DNA of 14,822 nucleotides from Candidatus Sumerlaeota bacterium (GCA_021772735.1 JAJFLK010000515.1:1-14822), one strand, 5' to 3'; counted from the stretch's first letter, positions 1 to 8,507 are shown. Notes: generated by a model not told the origin, from the letters alone. Numbers and translations: made by a program.

Positions 1-1112
1 AGATTCATCCGCTGGACCCATTCCAGGAACTGCCCGCGCTCGGCCATGAACCACCACGAGTTGGAATACAGGAGCGCGTCGTCGATCCCACTGAAACATT
101 GGGCCAGGGGTTCGAACCGAAAAGCGAAAGCCACGATGAACATGGGAACGAGGACGAAATCGACGATACGTCCTCCAAGCCTGCGAATATCCCTTGCCGA
201 TAGCTCGCCCGATCGCCCCGCCAGAATCCAAACAACAACTCCGGCCCCGACGGTCCCGGCCCAGTAACCCGCGACGACCGCCGGAGAGATGGCGATGAAC
301 TTGATTAGCGGCAAGAAGGCGAAGGGAACAAAGGCCAGCAGGGTGCGCCGTGTGCGCAAATAAACCAGATCGCCCTTACAGGCTCGAAGTATGCAGCGCG
401 CCCAGGCGATCCACAGAAAGGGGGGCACCGCGAGGAGCACTATCGCCCGCAGCGCCGGCCCGGCACCTCGGCCATTGATCTCGAATAGATACAAAATGCC
501 GCAGGCAAAATAATAAGCGACCCCCAGGAATGCGCCGTGAGCAAGGCGGGGGCTGAACAGCCGATCGGCATTTTCGCGATCACGCAGATAGAACGACGCG
601 ATCGCGCCCTCAAGCGCCACGATCGCAAGCAGCGAAGCAAGACCCACGCCCCAGTGGTAAGTGTCCTGGTGCAGCGCCATCCAGAGATTCGCAATCCACA
701 GAACATTGGGAAACAGAATGCGCCCGGCAATCTGATCGATGTCGTTCGTGGCAATATCGGCATTTGCGAAGCGGCGTTCGATTCGCCCGATTGCGATCAA
801 ATGAAATAAATAGTATGCGAACGCGAGAGCGAGCGCGAACGAGAGGCTGACTCCAAGCACCAGCTTCTCCTGCATCGGCGGAACGAGGTAGTGCATGCTC
901 TCGCTGACGATGCCGAGCGATTCGTCTCGATAGGGAATCGTGAGCCAATCCGGAGGCGAGCGCCAAAGTCCCACCAAAGCCTGCGCCGACGCCACGAGGG
1001 GCGCGGGAAGGACGATGAAAGGGAGCCATCGGCGAACTGCGGAAGAACCCGCCCTGACAGGACCGCTCGGAGGGCTCGATGCGAGTCCAGGCTTGGGTTC
1101 GGGCTCTGTCAT
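1..1112 (-). CDS. Polytopic membrane protein of unknown function (partial, C-terminus beyond left edge)
   Basis: This is an open frame from an ATG at 1112 to the window edge without a stop, giving about 370 residues. I do not recognise the family. A Pro/Ser-rich cytosolic-looking N-terminus (residues 1-28) is followed by about seven or eight hydrophobic stretches, near residues 30-50, 82-105, 125-145, 150-172, 195-212, 225-245, 262-300 and 320-335. Small features include TYHWG in a loop between two membrane segments and SNSWWF near the right end of what is visible. It starts 34 bases after the stop of the SGNH gene on the same strand, so it is probably the third gene of that operon. This suggests, but does not show, a role in surface glycan acylation or export. 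No clear Shine-Dalgarno lies before the ATG. It is incomplete, so length and C-terminal domains are unknown. Confidence 0.75.
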   Translation of the reverse strand, partial: MTEPEPKPGLASSPPSGPVRAGSSAVRRWLPFIVLPAPLVASAQALVGLWRSPPDWLTIPYRDESLGIVSESMHYLVPPMQEKLVLGVSLSFALALAFAYYLFHLIAIGRIERRFANADIATNDIDQIAGRILFPNVLWIANLWMALHQDTYHWGVGLASLLAIVALEGAIASFYLRDRENADRLFSPRLAHGAFLGVAYYFACGILYLFEINGRGAGPALRAIVLLAVPPFLWIAWARCILRACKGDLVYLRTRRTLLAFVPFAFLPLIKFIAISPAVVAGYWAGTVGAGVVVWILAGRSGELSARDIRRLGGRIVDFVLVPMFIVAFAFRFEPLAQCFSGIDDALLYSNSWWFMAERGQFLEWVQRMN

Positions 1113-1146
1113 GGGTGCCGATTATTAAGAAGGCGACCGCCGGAAG

Positions 1147-2880
1147 TCAACGGAGCGACCCATCGCTCTCTGATGGGGTCGAATCGCCAGGCTGAATCCC
1201 ACCTTCTTTGCCCTCGGCGGTTTGAACAACGCGACGTAGCGCCTCGGTGAGCGGGCCATCGGGCTCCTTCTGAGACGAGTCAATGAGCAGTGAAATTTCC
1301 TCAGGCTTGGGAACCTGTCCGTAAGGCAGCATGACATAGAATCGGCCTTCATCTATCCACCACAAACCGTTCCTGGCCGAAAGCTTTCCGTTGACTCGGG
1401 TGATCAATCGGCCGTCCCATTCCAGGCGCTTGATCTGTTGGGCCGTCAACTTTCGAGGCAATGTCAGTTCATAGGTCCGCGCGATTTGCTCGACCTGCGT
1501 ATCGGCTTCACCAAGCGAGGGATCGATCGCAAGATAGCGCACCTTGACGTGCTCAGGCGGCGAATCCTCTGCTCGCGCGGCCAGCGGAATGCCCATCTTG
1601 CGCCTTCGAGTCTCGGGGAATGTTCCGTATGAAATCGGAGGCGTTTCGGGATCGCCCACTTTCAGGACGAAGTCGGCCTTCTCCCCTCCGATCCAGCACT
1701 CAAATGCGAACGGTTCGAAGAAGGGGTGTCCTCTCAACCATGGCGGCTCCGGTTGAGCTTCCCAGTAAGGCTTTCCGACTTCGATCTCACGCCGTATCCA
1801 CAAGGGCGAATACTCGACCTGCGTCAAACCGACCGCAGACGGCGCCACCCGATCCACGCGCGTCGGGCCGATCTCCTCCAGACTGCCCAGAAGCGCCCAT
1901 TGTTGCGTATCGAATCTGGGATGGACGAAGTCCCAGAACTCTTCATCCTTGTGCAGGTCGCCGAACTCAGTCCAATTCGTATCGTGAGCTCGAAGGATCT
2001 GCCGAATGCGATCGAGCGTTTCGGAATAACTCTCTCGATTTTCAAGATTCGTGGGCATGACGTAAGCGAAATGGGGGGTGCCTCGCTCTTCAAGGCTCGT
2101 GAGAATTCTTTCGAGTTGATTAAAAAACGTCAGCGCCTTGCCAGAAACCTCCCCCTCGTCCAGGCGACGCAGCCCGACGTTCAACGGCTCATTACGAGCC
2201 ACGTCCATCGTCATTGCCCCGATGACCTCGCGCGCGCCTCGGACTGGAATCTTCGGCATCCATTTCTCGCGGAGGTCGTACTTAATAAGATAACGATATC
2301 TATAGACGGGAAAGATCTGTTTCAGAAACGACGACGTGAGCTGCACCGGTTCGACATGCTGGCGGTAAAAATCCCTCCCGAGAGCCTTCATGACGGAAGG
2401 TTTCGCCAGCAGTACATCCAGGTCCGTCCCGAAGGTCGGGTAATCGTCGCTGAACGTAAACGGATGGATAGGCAGGACGACGAGAGACGTCTCGTCGGTC
2501 TTCAATTGACTGAGAAGCACACGGTAATCCACCACTGTGTTTGCCGGAATCGAGAGGTTATAGAACTGAATGTCCTGACCCACGGCGCCTTCAAGGCGCG
2601 GCTCAAGCTGATCGATGTTTAGGTAACGGTGATGGACGGAATTGCCGACGATGAAGACTTTGAATTTCGCGTCGTCGCGATTCGCAGTCTTCCACACGTT
2701 GAATGAATTCAAAGTCTCGTACGGCTTGGGAAACTGGCGCTGCTCGTAGGCGTAATGGCGGGCGACGACCCAATTGATACAAACGAACAGCACGAGCCCC
2801 GCCGCGAATCCCCAGCGATGCCGAAAAAGGCGCGTCGCGATTTTTGGCTTAGAACTGGAAGTAGACAAAGGGCTGTTCAT
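1147..2880 (-). CDS. Membrane-anchored SGNH/GDSL hydrolase-like protein paired with MBOAT acyltransferase
   Basis: A 577-residue protein. One N-terminal membrane segment (about residues 22-40) should anchor a large domain outside the cytoplasmic membrane. SGNH signatures are visible: FIVGNS at 76-81 (block I, with Ser81 as the expected nucleophile), NLSIP at 109-112 and DFVHP at 317-321, giving the Asp-x-x-His pair D317/H320. Proteins of this kind (AlgJ/AlgX, DltD-like) work with MBOAT partners to put acetyl or other acyl groups on exported polysaccharides. Here the ATG lies inside the end of the MBOAT gene (32-bp overlap), with GGAG just upstream, which points to translational coupling. About 240 residues beyond the catalytic His (340-577) form an additional Trp- and charge-rich domain that I cannot assign. 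The substrate is unknown; an inactive SGNH-like partner is also possible. Confidence 0.82.
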   Translation of the reverse strand: MNSPLSTSSSKPKIATRLFRHRWGFAAGLVLFVCINWVVARHYAYEQRQFPKPYETLNSFNVWKTANRDDAKFKVFIVGNSVHHRYLNIDQLEPRLEGAVGQDIQFYNLSIPANTVVDYRVLLSQLKTDETSLVVLPIHPFTFSDDYPTFGTDLDVLLAKPSVMKALGRDFYRQHVEPVQLTSSFLKQIFPVYRYRYLIKYDLREKWMPKIPVRGAREVIGAMTMDVARNEPLNVGLRRLDEGEVSGKALTFFNQLERILTSLEERGTPHFAYVMPTNLENRESYSETLDRIRQILRAHDTNWTEFGDLHKDEEFWDFVHPRFDTQQWALLGSLEEIGPTRVDRVAPSAVGLTQVEYSPLWIRREIEVGKPYWEAQPEPPWLRGHPFFEPFAFECWIGGEKADFVLKVGDPETPPISYGTFPETRRRKMGIPLAARAEDSPPEHVKVRYLAIDPSLGEADTQVEQIARTYELTLPRKLTAQQIKRLEWDGRLITRVNGKLSARNGLWWIDEGRFYVMLPYGQVPKPEEISLLIDSSQKEPDGPLTEALRRVVQTAEGKEGGIQPGDSTPSESDGSLR

Positions 2881-4291
2881 GGGACTCCGAGCCGATAATG
2901 ATTAATAGTGCGAGCGCACAGAAGCGCAACGGGCGGACAAGCCGCAGCGTCCAAAGGATACGTTCTGAAGTTACATTCTTCATCATCTCGCCCATCGCGT
3001 GAGTGAAGTAACCCAAGGCCACCAGAACCCCCGTGTAATACGGAATGGCGATCGACGTGTCTGGAACCCAGGTTACAAGCGTTCGCGCCATGCCGAGGGA
3101 GACTGAAAAGGGTTGATGCCGGAAAAAGACCAATGTGGCGCTGAATAGCGCAATCGTCACGATGATCGACAAGACGGTTCGTACAATCTCGGGAACGTAT
3201 CGCTTCACTGCCGGGATGTATTGTCGCCCGGTCAGTTCTGAGACTAGAAAGATTCCGTGAAGCCCTCCGTGAAGAATAAAGCTGTATGAGGCGCCGTGCC
3301 AGAGTCCGCTGAGCAGCATGGTCGCAAATAGATTTCGATACGTTTTCAACTCGCCCCCGCGATTGCCTCCCAGCGAGATATACACGTAGTCGCGGAGCCA
3401 GGTCGAAAGGCTGATGTGCCATCGCCTCCAAAGATCGATGAGCCCCCGAGCCATCAGCGGGAAATTGAAGTTCTGTGGCAGACGAATCCCCAGCAGCGCG
3501 GCGAGCCCGATGGCAATATCCGAATAGCCTGAGAAATCGCAGTAGATCTGCATTGAATAGCTCACGACCGCGATCCAGGTGTTGATTGTCCCGTACGAAC
3601 CGGCATCGGCGAACACCTGATCGACAAAAATCGCGATCACATCGGCGACGAGCACCTTCTTCACGAAACCTCGAATGATCATTTCGATGCCACGGTCGAA
3701 ATTCACATCGCCCAGCCGATGGTCTTCCTTGAGTTGCCAGAGAAAGTCCGAAGCGCGCACGATCGGCCCCGCGACGAGTTGCGGGAAGAACGAGATAAAA
3801 AGCGCGAAATTGAGAAGCTTCGGCTCGGGCTCGATCTTGCCCCGATAGATATCGATCGTGTAACTCATCGACTGAAACGTATAAAACGAAATGCCCAGCG
3901 GTAGAATAATGTTCAACAGGATGGGGTCGGTCTCAACGCCCATAACAGAGAGCAGATCCTGCGCGCTCTGGGCAAAAAAATTCGCGTATTTGAAGATTCC
4001 CAGAAGACCGAGATTCAAACAGATGCTCGTCCAGAGAAGATATTTCTTCTGCCGGACCGATTTCGCCCCAGGCAGACGCGCGCCGACCTGGAAATCTATC
4101 AGCGTTGAGAAGGCGATCAGGAAAAGAAGCCGGGCGCTCCAGCAGCCATAAAAAAAATAGCTGCAAATCAGAAGGAAGATGACCCGAATGCGCCCGATTC
4201 TCTCCCGGCTGATCGGCAGCGCGCCGAACAGCCAATAAAGCGCGAAGACAAACAAGAAGAATGTGACGAATGAAACGGATGAAAAAACCAT
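2849..4291 (-). CDS. MBOAT family O-acyltransferase (AlgI-like)
   Basis: A 480-residue integral membrane protein with around ten or more hydrophobic segments. It matches the AlgI/PatA branch of membrane-bound O-acyltransferases throughout. It opens with MVFSS, has PLGISFYTFQSMSY at 131-144, FFPQLVAGPI at 168-177, CDFSGYSDIA at 251-260, RRWHISLSTWLRDYVY at 289-304 (conserved H292), LSGLWHGASY at 327-336 (H332, the expected catalytic His) and a PFVYFQF end. It should pass acyl groups across the membrane to an SGNH partner or directly to a polysaccharide. I chose the ATG at 4291 because family members begin MVFSS; a GTG at 4327 would add 12 polar residues. Neither has a clear Shine-Dalgarno. It is the first gene of the three-gene operon and overlaps the next gene by 32 bp. 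Confidence 0.93.
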   Translation of the reverse strand: MVFSSVSFVTFFLFVFALYWLFGALPISRERIGRIRVIFLLICSYFFYGCWSARLLFLIAFSTLIDFQVGARLPGAKSVRQKKYLLWTSICLNLGLLGIFKYANFFAQSAQDLLSVMGVETDPILLNIILPLGISFYTFQSMSYTIDIYRGKIEPEPKLLNFALFISFFPQLVAGPIVRASDFLWQLKEDHRLGDVNFDRGIEMIIRGFVKKVLVADVIAIFVDQVFADAGSYGTINTWIAVVSYSMQIYCDFSGYSDIAIGLAALLGIRLPQNFNFPLMARGLIDLWRRWHISLSTWLRDYVYISLGGNRGGELKTYRNLFATMLLSGLWHGASYSFILHGGLHGIFLVSELTGRQYIPAVKRYVPEIVRTVLSIIVTIALFSATLVFFRHQPFSVSLGMARTLVTWVPDTSIAIPYYTGVLVALGYFTHAMGEMMKNVTSERILWTLRLVRPLRFCALALLIIIGSESHEQPFVYFQF

Positions 4292-4421
4292 GGGGTGCCG
4301 GGGAAATGGGCGAGCCTGCGTGGACACGGCCGATTACGTCCGCCGAGCTCGCCCCTTACGAAATACAAGCCTCGGAGCATCGGTCGAATGGCATCGCCAC
4401 TCTCGGGTCTGCCGGAGGGGC

Positions 4422-4451
4422 ATCTTGCCGCCTGTCGGCGAGCGCTGTCAA
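4422..4451 (-). promoter_or_regulatory. Candidate sigma-70-type promoter of the MBOAT operon
   Basis: On the minus strand there is a perfect TTGACA (4451-4446), an 18-base spacer and CAAGAT (4427-4422), which is a weak -10. It sits about 130 bases before the MBOAT ATG within the 221-base space between the M20 peptidase stop and the MBOAT start. Apart from this, I see no other clear signal in that space. Confidence 0.3.
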
Positions 4452-4512
4452 CCCATCGCTACGATCCAAAACGACGGCCCCTCGACTCCTCCGGTCCTGA
4501 CGATCCAAAGGA

Positions 4513-5964
4513 TCACCCGCCGGTGTTTTCGAGAAAACGAATATAGAACGCGATCGCGCCCTTGTAGTTCTCGACCGATACGCGTTCATCTGTGCCGTGG
4601 ATTCCGCTGAGATCTTCGCTCCGGAGCACGACCGGCATGAATCGGTATACGTCATCGCTGATATCCTGGAAGTATCGCGAATCCGTCCCACCAACGACAA
4701 GTCCCGGCGCGACGATCGCATCAGAAAAGACTTCGCCGATGGTTTTTTGGATCAGGCGAAACCCCGCCGAATCGGTCGAGGATTCGGGCGAAGGCTCGCT
4801 CGGCCAATCCCCATAAACCGTAATCTCAATGCGGTCGTCATCGATGACTTTGGCGACGTGCCGCTTGACCGATTCCAAGGAGTCGTTCGGATGAATGCGG
4901 AAATTCACGACCGCCCGCGCTTCGGTCGGAAGGATATTGTCTTTGATGCCGGCGTGAAAAATTGTCTCCGCGGTCGTCGTGCGTAGCAGCGCGTTCGAAG
5001 ATTCCCCAGCCGCAAGCTGGGACTTGATCAGGCCGCCGAAGAGCCATTTGTTATTAAAGACGATTTGCATGCCATAAGGCATATGCGGCGTGAGCCAGGC
5101 GAACATCTCCCCCGATGGACCGCGCAGGCTGCCCGGCACCTGGTGCTTCTCGAGCTGCGCGAGCGCGGCAGAAAGGATGCCGATCGCGGTCTGCGGCGGA
5201 GGCTGAGAGGAATGCCCGCCCTCTGCCCGCGCCGTCAGCTCCAGGCTTACATATCCCTTCTCGGCGATCCCGACCAGCGCGACCTGGCCGTCCACTCCCG
5301 GCACGATCCCCTCGACCACCGCCAGGCCCTCGTCCATCACGAACTCCAGCTCGATGTCGCTATCATCTAACATCGCCGCGACGGCTTTGGCGCCGTTGGT
5401 CCCGCCGATCTCCTCGTCATGGCCGAATGAAAAATAGATCGTGCGTTCGGGTTGATACCCGCGCGAGGTCAGGTGCTCGGCGGCCTCGAACAGAGCGATG
5501 ACGTTGATCTTGTCGTCCAGCGTCCCGCGCCCCCAGATGTATCCCTCGGCCACTTCCGCGCCGAAGGGATCGCGGCTCCAATCCTCGGCGACCACCGGCA
5601 CAACATCGAAGTGCGCCATAAGCAGGACCGGCTTGAGCGATGCGTCCGACCCGCGCCACTCGTATACAAGCGAATACTTGTTGACCTTGCGAAGGCTCAG
5701 ATTCTTGTGCGCGTTCGGATACGCCTTCGCGACGTAATCATGGAATTCGAGGAACGGCTTCGGATCGAACTTTTCCGGTTCTCCGTAAGAGATCGTTTTC
5801 AACTCAAGCGCTCCGACGAATCGGGCGACAGCATCATCGCCGACCGCGATCTTCCCGATCGGCTCGACATCGATTTGTTTACTTCGCGCCGGAAGCAGGC
5901 AGCCCCCGACTCCAAACAGTCCCAGCCCGAAAATAAGTGTGGCGATCCGTGCCCTTGCGTTCAT
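4513..5964 (-). CDS. M20 family peptidase/amidohydrolase, PM20D1-like lipoprotein
   Basis: A 483-residue zinc hydrolase. The hydrophobic N-terminus ends in VGGC (Cys22), a plausible although slightly atypical lipobox, so the enzyme is probably a lipoprotein acting outside the cytoplasm. M20 metal and catalytic positions are all visible: MAHFD with H118/D120, GRGTLDDK with D150, GHDEEIGG with E184 (general base) and E185, MDEG with D211, and IHGTDE with H456. The dimerisation-domain GGHSSQPP lies at 249-256. The order and wording of these motifs closely follow animal PM20D1, which makes and cleaves N-acyl amino acids, so a carboxypeptidase or N-acyl-amino-acid amidohydrolase role is likely; the exact substrate cannot be read. 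It follows aidB by 76 bases on the same strand and may be co-transcribed with it. Confidence 0.93.
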   Translation of the reverse strand: MNARARIATLIFGLGLFGVGGCLLPARSKQIDVEPIGKIAVGDDAVARFVGALELKTISYGEPEKFDPKPFLEFHDYVAKAYPNAHKNLSLRKVNKYSLVYEWRGSDASLKPVLLMAHFDVVPVVAEDWSRDPFGAEVAEGYIWGRGTLDDKINVIALFEAAEHLTSRGYQPERTIYFSFGHDEEIGGTNGAKAVAAMLDDSDIELEFVMDEGLAVVEGIVPGVDGQVALVGIAEKGYVSLELTARAEGGHSSQPPPQTAIGILSAALAQLEKHQVPGSLRGPSGEMFAWLTPHMPYGMQIVFNNKWLFGGLIKSQLAAGESSNALLRTTTAETIFHAGIKDNILPTEARAVVNFRIHPNDSLESVKRHVAKVIDDDRIEITVYGDWPSEPSPESSTDSAGFRLIQKTIGEVFSDAIVAPGLVVGGTDSRYFQDISDDVYRFMPVVLRSEDLSGIHGTDERVSVENYKGAIAFYIRFLENTGG

Positions 5965-5975
5965 ATGCGTTCGCG

Positions 5976-5981
5976 CTCCTT
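5976..5981 (-). promoter_or_regulatory. Shine-Dalgarno of the M20 peptidase
   Basis: AAGGAG on the minus strand, 11 bases before the ATG at 5964. It supports that ATG, which also gives the signal-peptide-bearing N-terminus. Confidence 0.6.
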
Positions 5982-6040
5982 GTCGACATTGTTATAATCA
6001 GAATCGGATTCGAAAAGTTCTCGGCCGTCTTAAGCCCGGA

Positions 6041-7717
6041 TCAGGAGGCTCCGGTCCGGGGCGTCGTGCGTTCGACGATCGCCCGCAGGTCGAGCCCGGC
6101 GGGCAACGAACCGTATGCGTGCCCGGTCGCCCCGCAAAAACGCGATGCGAAGAATGCTTCGCGAACCGCCTCATCACCATGGCGCGCCATCAATGAACCC
6201 TGCAACGCGAGCGCCATCTTCTGCACGATCGTCCGCGCGCGAAGTTCGACATCCTCGGTGCGCGCCAATTCGTCACCCAATTGATCGATGGCCGCGTCGA
6301 GCCGTTTGTCCGCGCCGCGCGCTTCAGCGAGCTCGGCCATGAAAGCCTCGACCGATTCGGGCTCGCGTTTCATCGCGCGCAGCACGTCCAGGCACATGAC
6401 ATTGCCCGAACCTTCCCAAATCGAATTGACCGGCGCTTCGCGATAAAGCCTCGGCAGGATCGATTCCTCGACGTATCCCGCGCCGCCGTGGCATTCCAGA
6501 GCCTCGCCGATCGCCCCCGGGCACCGCTTACAAACCCAATACTTGCCCACAGCCGTCGCCAGCCGCGCAAAAGCGCGCTGCTCGGAGTCGCCCTCATCAG
6601 AGTCATAAGCCCGCGCCAGCCGCATCATCAACATCGTCGCCGCTTCGGATTCGACTGCCAGATCGGCCAGGACGTTCTGCATGAGCGGTTGCTCGCTGAG
6701 CAATTTGCCGAATGCGCTCCGGTGGGCCGCGTGATGAGCCGCCTGCGCGAGGGCCTGACGCATGATCGCCGCGCAGCCGATGACGCAATCGAGCCGCGTG
6801 TGCTGCACCATCTCGATGATCGTCCGGACGCCGCGCCCGTCTTCGCCCACCATCTGCGCCCACGCGTCCAGAAACTCAATCTCGCTCGATGCGTTCGAGC
6901 GATTGCCGAGCTTGTTCTTGAGCCTTTGAATCCGTATCCGATTGAGCGTCCCATCGGGAAGCCAGCGCGGGATGATAAAGCACGAAAGGCCGTTCTCGGT
7001 GTGCGCCAGCGTGAGGAAAATATCGCTCATCGGCGCCGAACAGAACCACTTGTGCCCGGTCAGGAGATATTCGCCGCCCGGCCCGCCGATGCCAACCGCC
7101 TCGGCCTTGGTCGTGTTCGAACGCACATCCGAGCCGCCCTGCTTCTCGGTCATCGCCATGCCCATGATCGCGCCGCGCTTGCCGGCAGCGGGGATGAAAC
7201 GGGAATCGTAATGGCGCGTGGTCACGCGCGGGATCCATTCCTCGGCGATCTCAGGCTGCGCGGTCAACGCCGCGACGCCTGCATACGACATCGAAATCGG
7301 GCAGCCGTGGCCCGCCTCGACCTGACTCATGAGATTCATCAGCGCCGCCCGCGCGACATGGCTGCCGGCTTTTCGCTCGATCCACGGCAGACTGTGGACG
7401 GCCTCGCCCACGGCCTTGCTCATCAGCGCATGCCAGGCCGGGTGATACTGCACCTCGTCGATCCGATTGCCGAAGCGATCGTGCGTGTGCAACACCGGTG
7501 GATTTTCGTTCGCGTCGAATCCGAGCCGAATGGCGTCGGGCGTTCCGGCCCATTTGCCCAACTCGCTGATCTGCGCCTCGGCCCAGCCCCCGCCCTCGCG
7601 CGCCAGGGCTTCGCCCAGCGCCGCATCCTGTTCGAATAGATTATAGCTTTCGAGCGGCGGCGGCTGATTCGTCACCGCGTGGGTCTCGTATGCCGGGCGG
7701 TCTGTATCGACGATCAT
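6041..7717 (-). CDS. aidB: AidB-type acyl-CoA dehydrogenase homologue
   Basis: A 558-residue protein; E. coli AidB is about 540. It follows E. coli AidB almost end to end: THAVTNQPPPLESYNLF at 12-27, REGGGW near 40-45, FHPAW-like YHPAWH at 91-96, MTEKQGGSDVRSNTT at 189-203 (FAD-binding region), GHKWFCSAP at 221-229, LKNKLGNRSNASSEIEF at 266-282 and LPRLYREAPVNSIWEGSGN at 421-439. In E. coli, AidB is a flavoprotein induced by alkylation stress that binds DNA and has weak isovaleryl-CoA dehydrogenase activity; whether this copy is a stress protein or a catabolic enzyme cannot be told. The frame stays open upstream to 7978, but homology begins just after the ATG at 7717. That ATG has GGGGGAAG (7735-7728) ten bases upstream, so it was chosen. 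A second conserved block, CKRCPGAIGEALECHGGAGY (396-415), matches the region around the family's active-site Glu. Confidence 0.95.
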   Translation of the reverse strand: MIVDTDRPAYETHAVTNQPPPLESYNLFEQDAALGEALAREGGGWAEAQISELGKWAGTPDAIRLGFDANENPPVLHTHDRFGNRIDEVQYHPAWHALMSKAVGEAVHSLPWIERKAGSHVARAALMNLMSQVEAGHGCPISMSYAGVAALTAQPEIAEEWIPRVTTRHYDSRFIPAAGKRGAIMGMAMTEKQGGSDVRSNTTKAEAVGIGGPGGEYLLTGHKWFCSAPMSDIFLTLAHTENGLSCFIIPRWLPDGTLNRIRIQRLKNKLGNRSNASSEIEFLDAWAQMVGEDGRGVRTIIEMVQHTRLDCVIGCAAIMRQALAQAAHHAAHRSAFGKLLSEQPLMQNVLADLAVESEAATMLMMRLARAYDSDEGDSEQRAFARLATAVGKYWVCKRCPGAIGEALECHGGAGYVEESILPRLYREAPVNSIWEGSGNVMCLDVLRAMKREPESVEAFMAELAEARGADKRLDAAIDQLGDELARTEDVELRARTIVQKMALALQGSLMARHGDEAVREAFFASRFCGATGHAYGSLPAGLDLRAIVERTTPRTGAS

Positions 7718-7913
7718 GATTCGCTCACTTCCCCCAATCCGGCCGGGGTCTGATTCGGTGGTCGTGCTGCCGGATCGAGCCCAATTGTAATACGCGCCAC
7801 CGCCGGAAGGCAAAAAGATCGTGAGCCCGCAGTTTCGCGTCGGAATCCTCGCTGGCGTTGCCGCCCGGAAAATCGAAGCCCGAGTCATCAGATCCCGATA
7901 TATGCAATACGAC

Positions 7914-7929
7914 TTGACGCCGGAGTCAA
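7914..7929. promoter_or_regulatory. Inverted repeat TTGAC-N6-GTCAA, possible operator or divergent -35 pair
   Basis: A perfect five-base dyad around six bases. Each arm reads as a -35-like TTGAC on its own strand. On the minus strand TTGACT is followed after 17 bases by TGCATA, directed at aidB. On the plus strand TTGACG is followed after 18 bases by TCTATA, directed at the response regulator. It could serve as overlapping divergent promoters or as a binding site for a dimeric regulator. Both -10 matches are weak, so the call is tentative. Confidence 0.3.
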
Positions 7930-8118
7930 CTTCTTTGTCTATAGGGTCGAGCCCGGATTCAGTAGGCTCGTGTGGCAAGGTCCCATCTAAGGTTTTATGT
8001 GTATTTCACTCTAAGCGCTCGAATCTTGGACGCGGTATGACGTAAAGACTCTTGAGAGCTGCCAGGGGGGTCTTCCCCGTGTAATGCTCAAATCCAGTTG
8101 GCTCAACGCGGCGCAATT

Positions 8119-8125
8119 AGGGGGG
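8119..8125 (+). promoter_or_regulatory. Shine-Dalgarno deciding the TTG start of the response regulator
   Basis: AGGGGGG ends seven bases before the TTG at 8133. No ATG or GTG in frame can begin the protein without losing the first strand of the receiver fold. Confidence 0.6.
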
Positions 8126-8132
8126 TCCACAA

Positions 8133-8507
8133 TTGACACGAATATTGGTGACTGATGACGAGGCAGCAATTCGCAAGCTTTTGCGCCAGATGCTCGAAGG
8201 CGAGGGGTACTCGGTCGCCGAGGCCGGAGACGGCGAAGAGGCGATCGCGATCGCGCGTCAAGACCCGGCCGACCTTCTGATCACCGATTTGTTCATGCCT
8301 GTCCGTGAGGGGCTGGAAACGATCCAGGAATTCAGAAACGAGTTCCCCGAGATGCCGATTATCGCAATATCGGGCGGCAGGCCGGATTCGAACAGCGATT
8401 TCCTTCACGTCGCCGGCAAGCTCGGCGCCGACCGCACGCTTAACAAACCCTTTCGCAAGAACCAGATCCTCGAAGCCGTCTCCGAGTTGCTCGATAAACT
8501 TTCATGA
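8133..8507 (+). CDS. Stand-alone response regulator receiver domain (CheY-like)
   Basis: A 124-residue single receiver domain with no output domain. The acidic pocket is D8/D9, the phospho-acceptor is D52 in LLITDLFMP, the switch residue is S80 in AISGG and the conserved Lys is K105 in NKPF. It should be phosphorylated by a histidine kinase and act through protein contact, as a phosphorelay step or a CheY/Spo0F-like messenger. No kinase lies in the window, so its partner is unknown. The start is TTG, supported by a G-rich Shine-Dalgarno. The Nudix gene follows on the same strand after 156 bases and may have its own promoter. Confidence 0.93.
   Translation: MTRILVTDDEAAIRKLLRQMLEGEGYSVAEAGDGEEAIAIARQDPADLLITDLFMPVREGLETIQEFRNEFPEMPIIAISGGRPDSNSDFLHVAGKLGADRTLNKPFRKNQILEAVSELLDKLS

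Larger units (their letters stand above)
7718..8132. other. Divergent intergenic spacer between aidB and the response regulator
   Basis: A 415-base stretch without a convincing gene. Short open frames on both strands show no family resemblance. It holds the ribosome-binding sites of both flanking genes, an inverted repeat at 7914-7929 and a directly repeated AGGGGGGTC at 8064-8072 and 8119-8127, the second copy being the response regulator's Shine-Dalgarno. Confidence 0.6.

Noticed and set aside
1726..2622. A 298-codon plus-strand open frame opposite the SGNH gene
   Set aside because: The minus-strand gene has recognisable SGNH motifs and couples to the MBOAT gene; the plus-strand frame shows none and has no ribosome-binding site.
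6281..7639. A 452-codon plus-strand open frame opposite aidB
   Set aside because: It is antisense to a gene with near full-length AidB similarity. Its composition is what the complement of a high-GC gene gives, and no family motifs are visible.
7718..7978. N-terminal 87-codon extension of aidB
   Set aside because: Similarity to AidB starts only after the ATG at 7717, and that ATG has a Shine-Dalgarno. The extension looks like intergenic sequence and covers the putative promoter.
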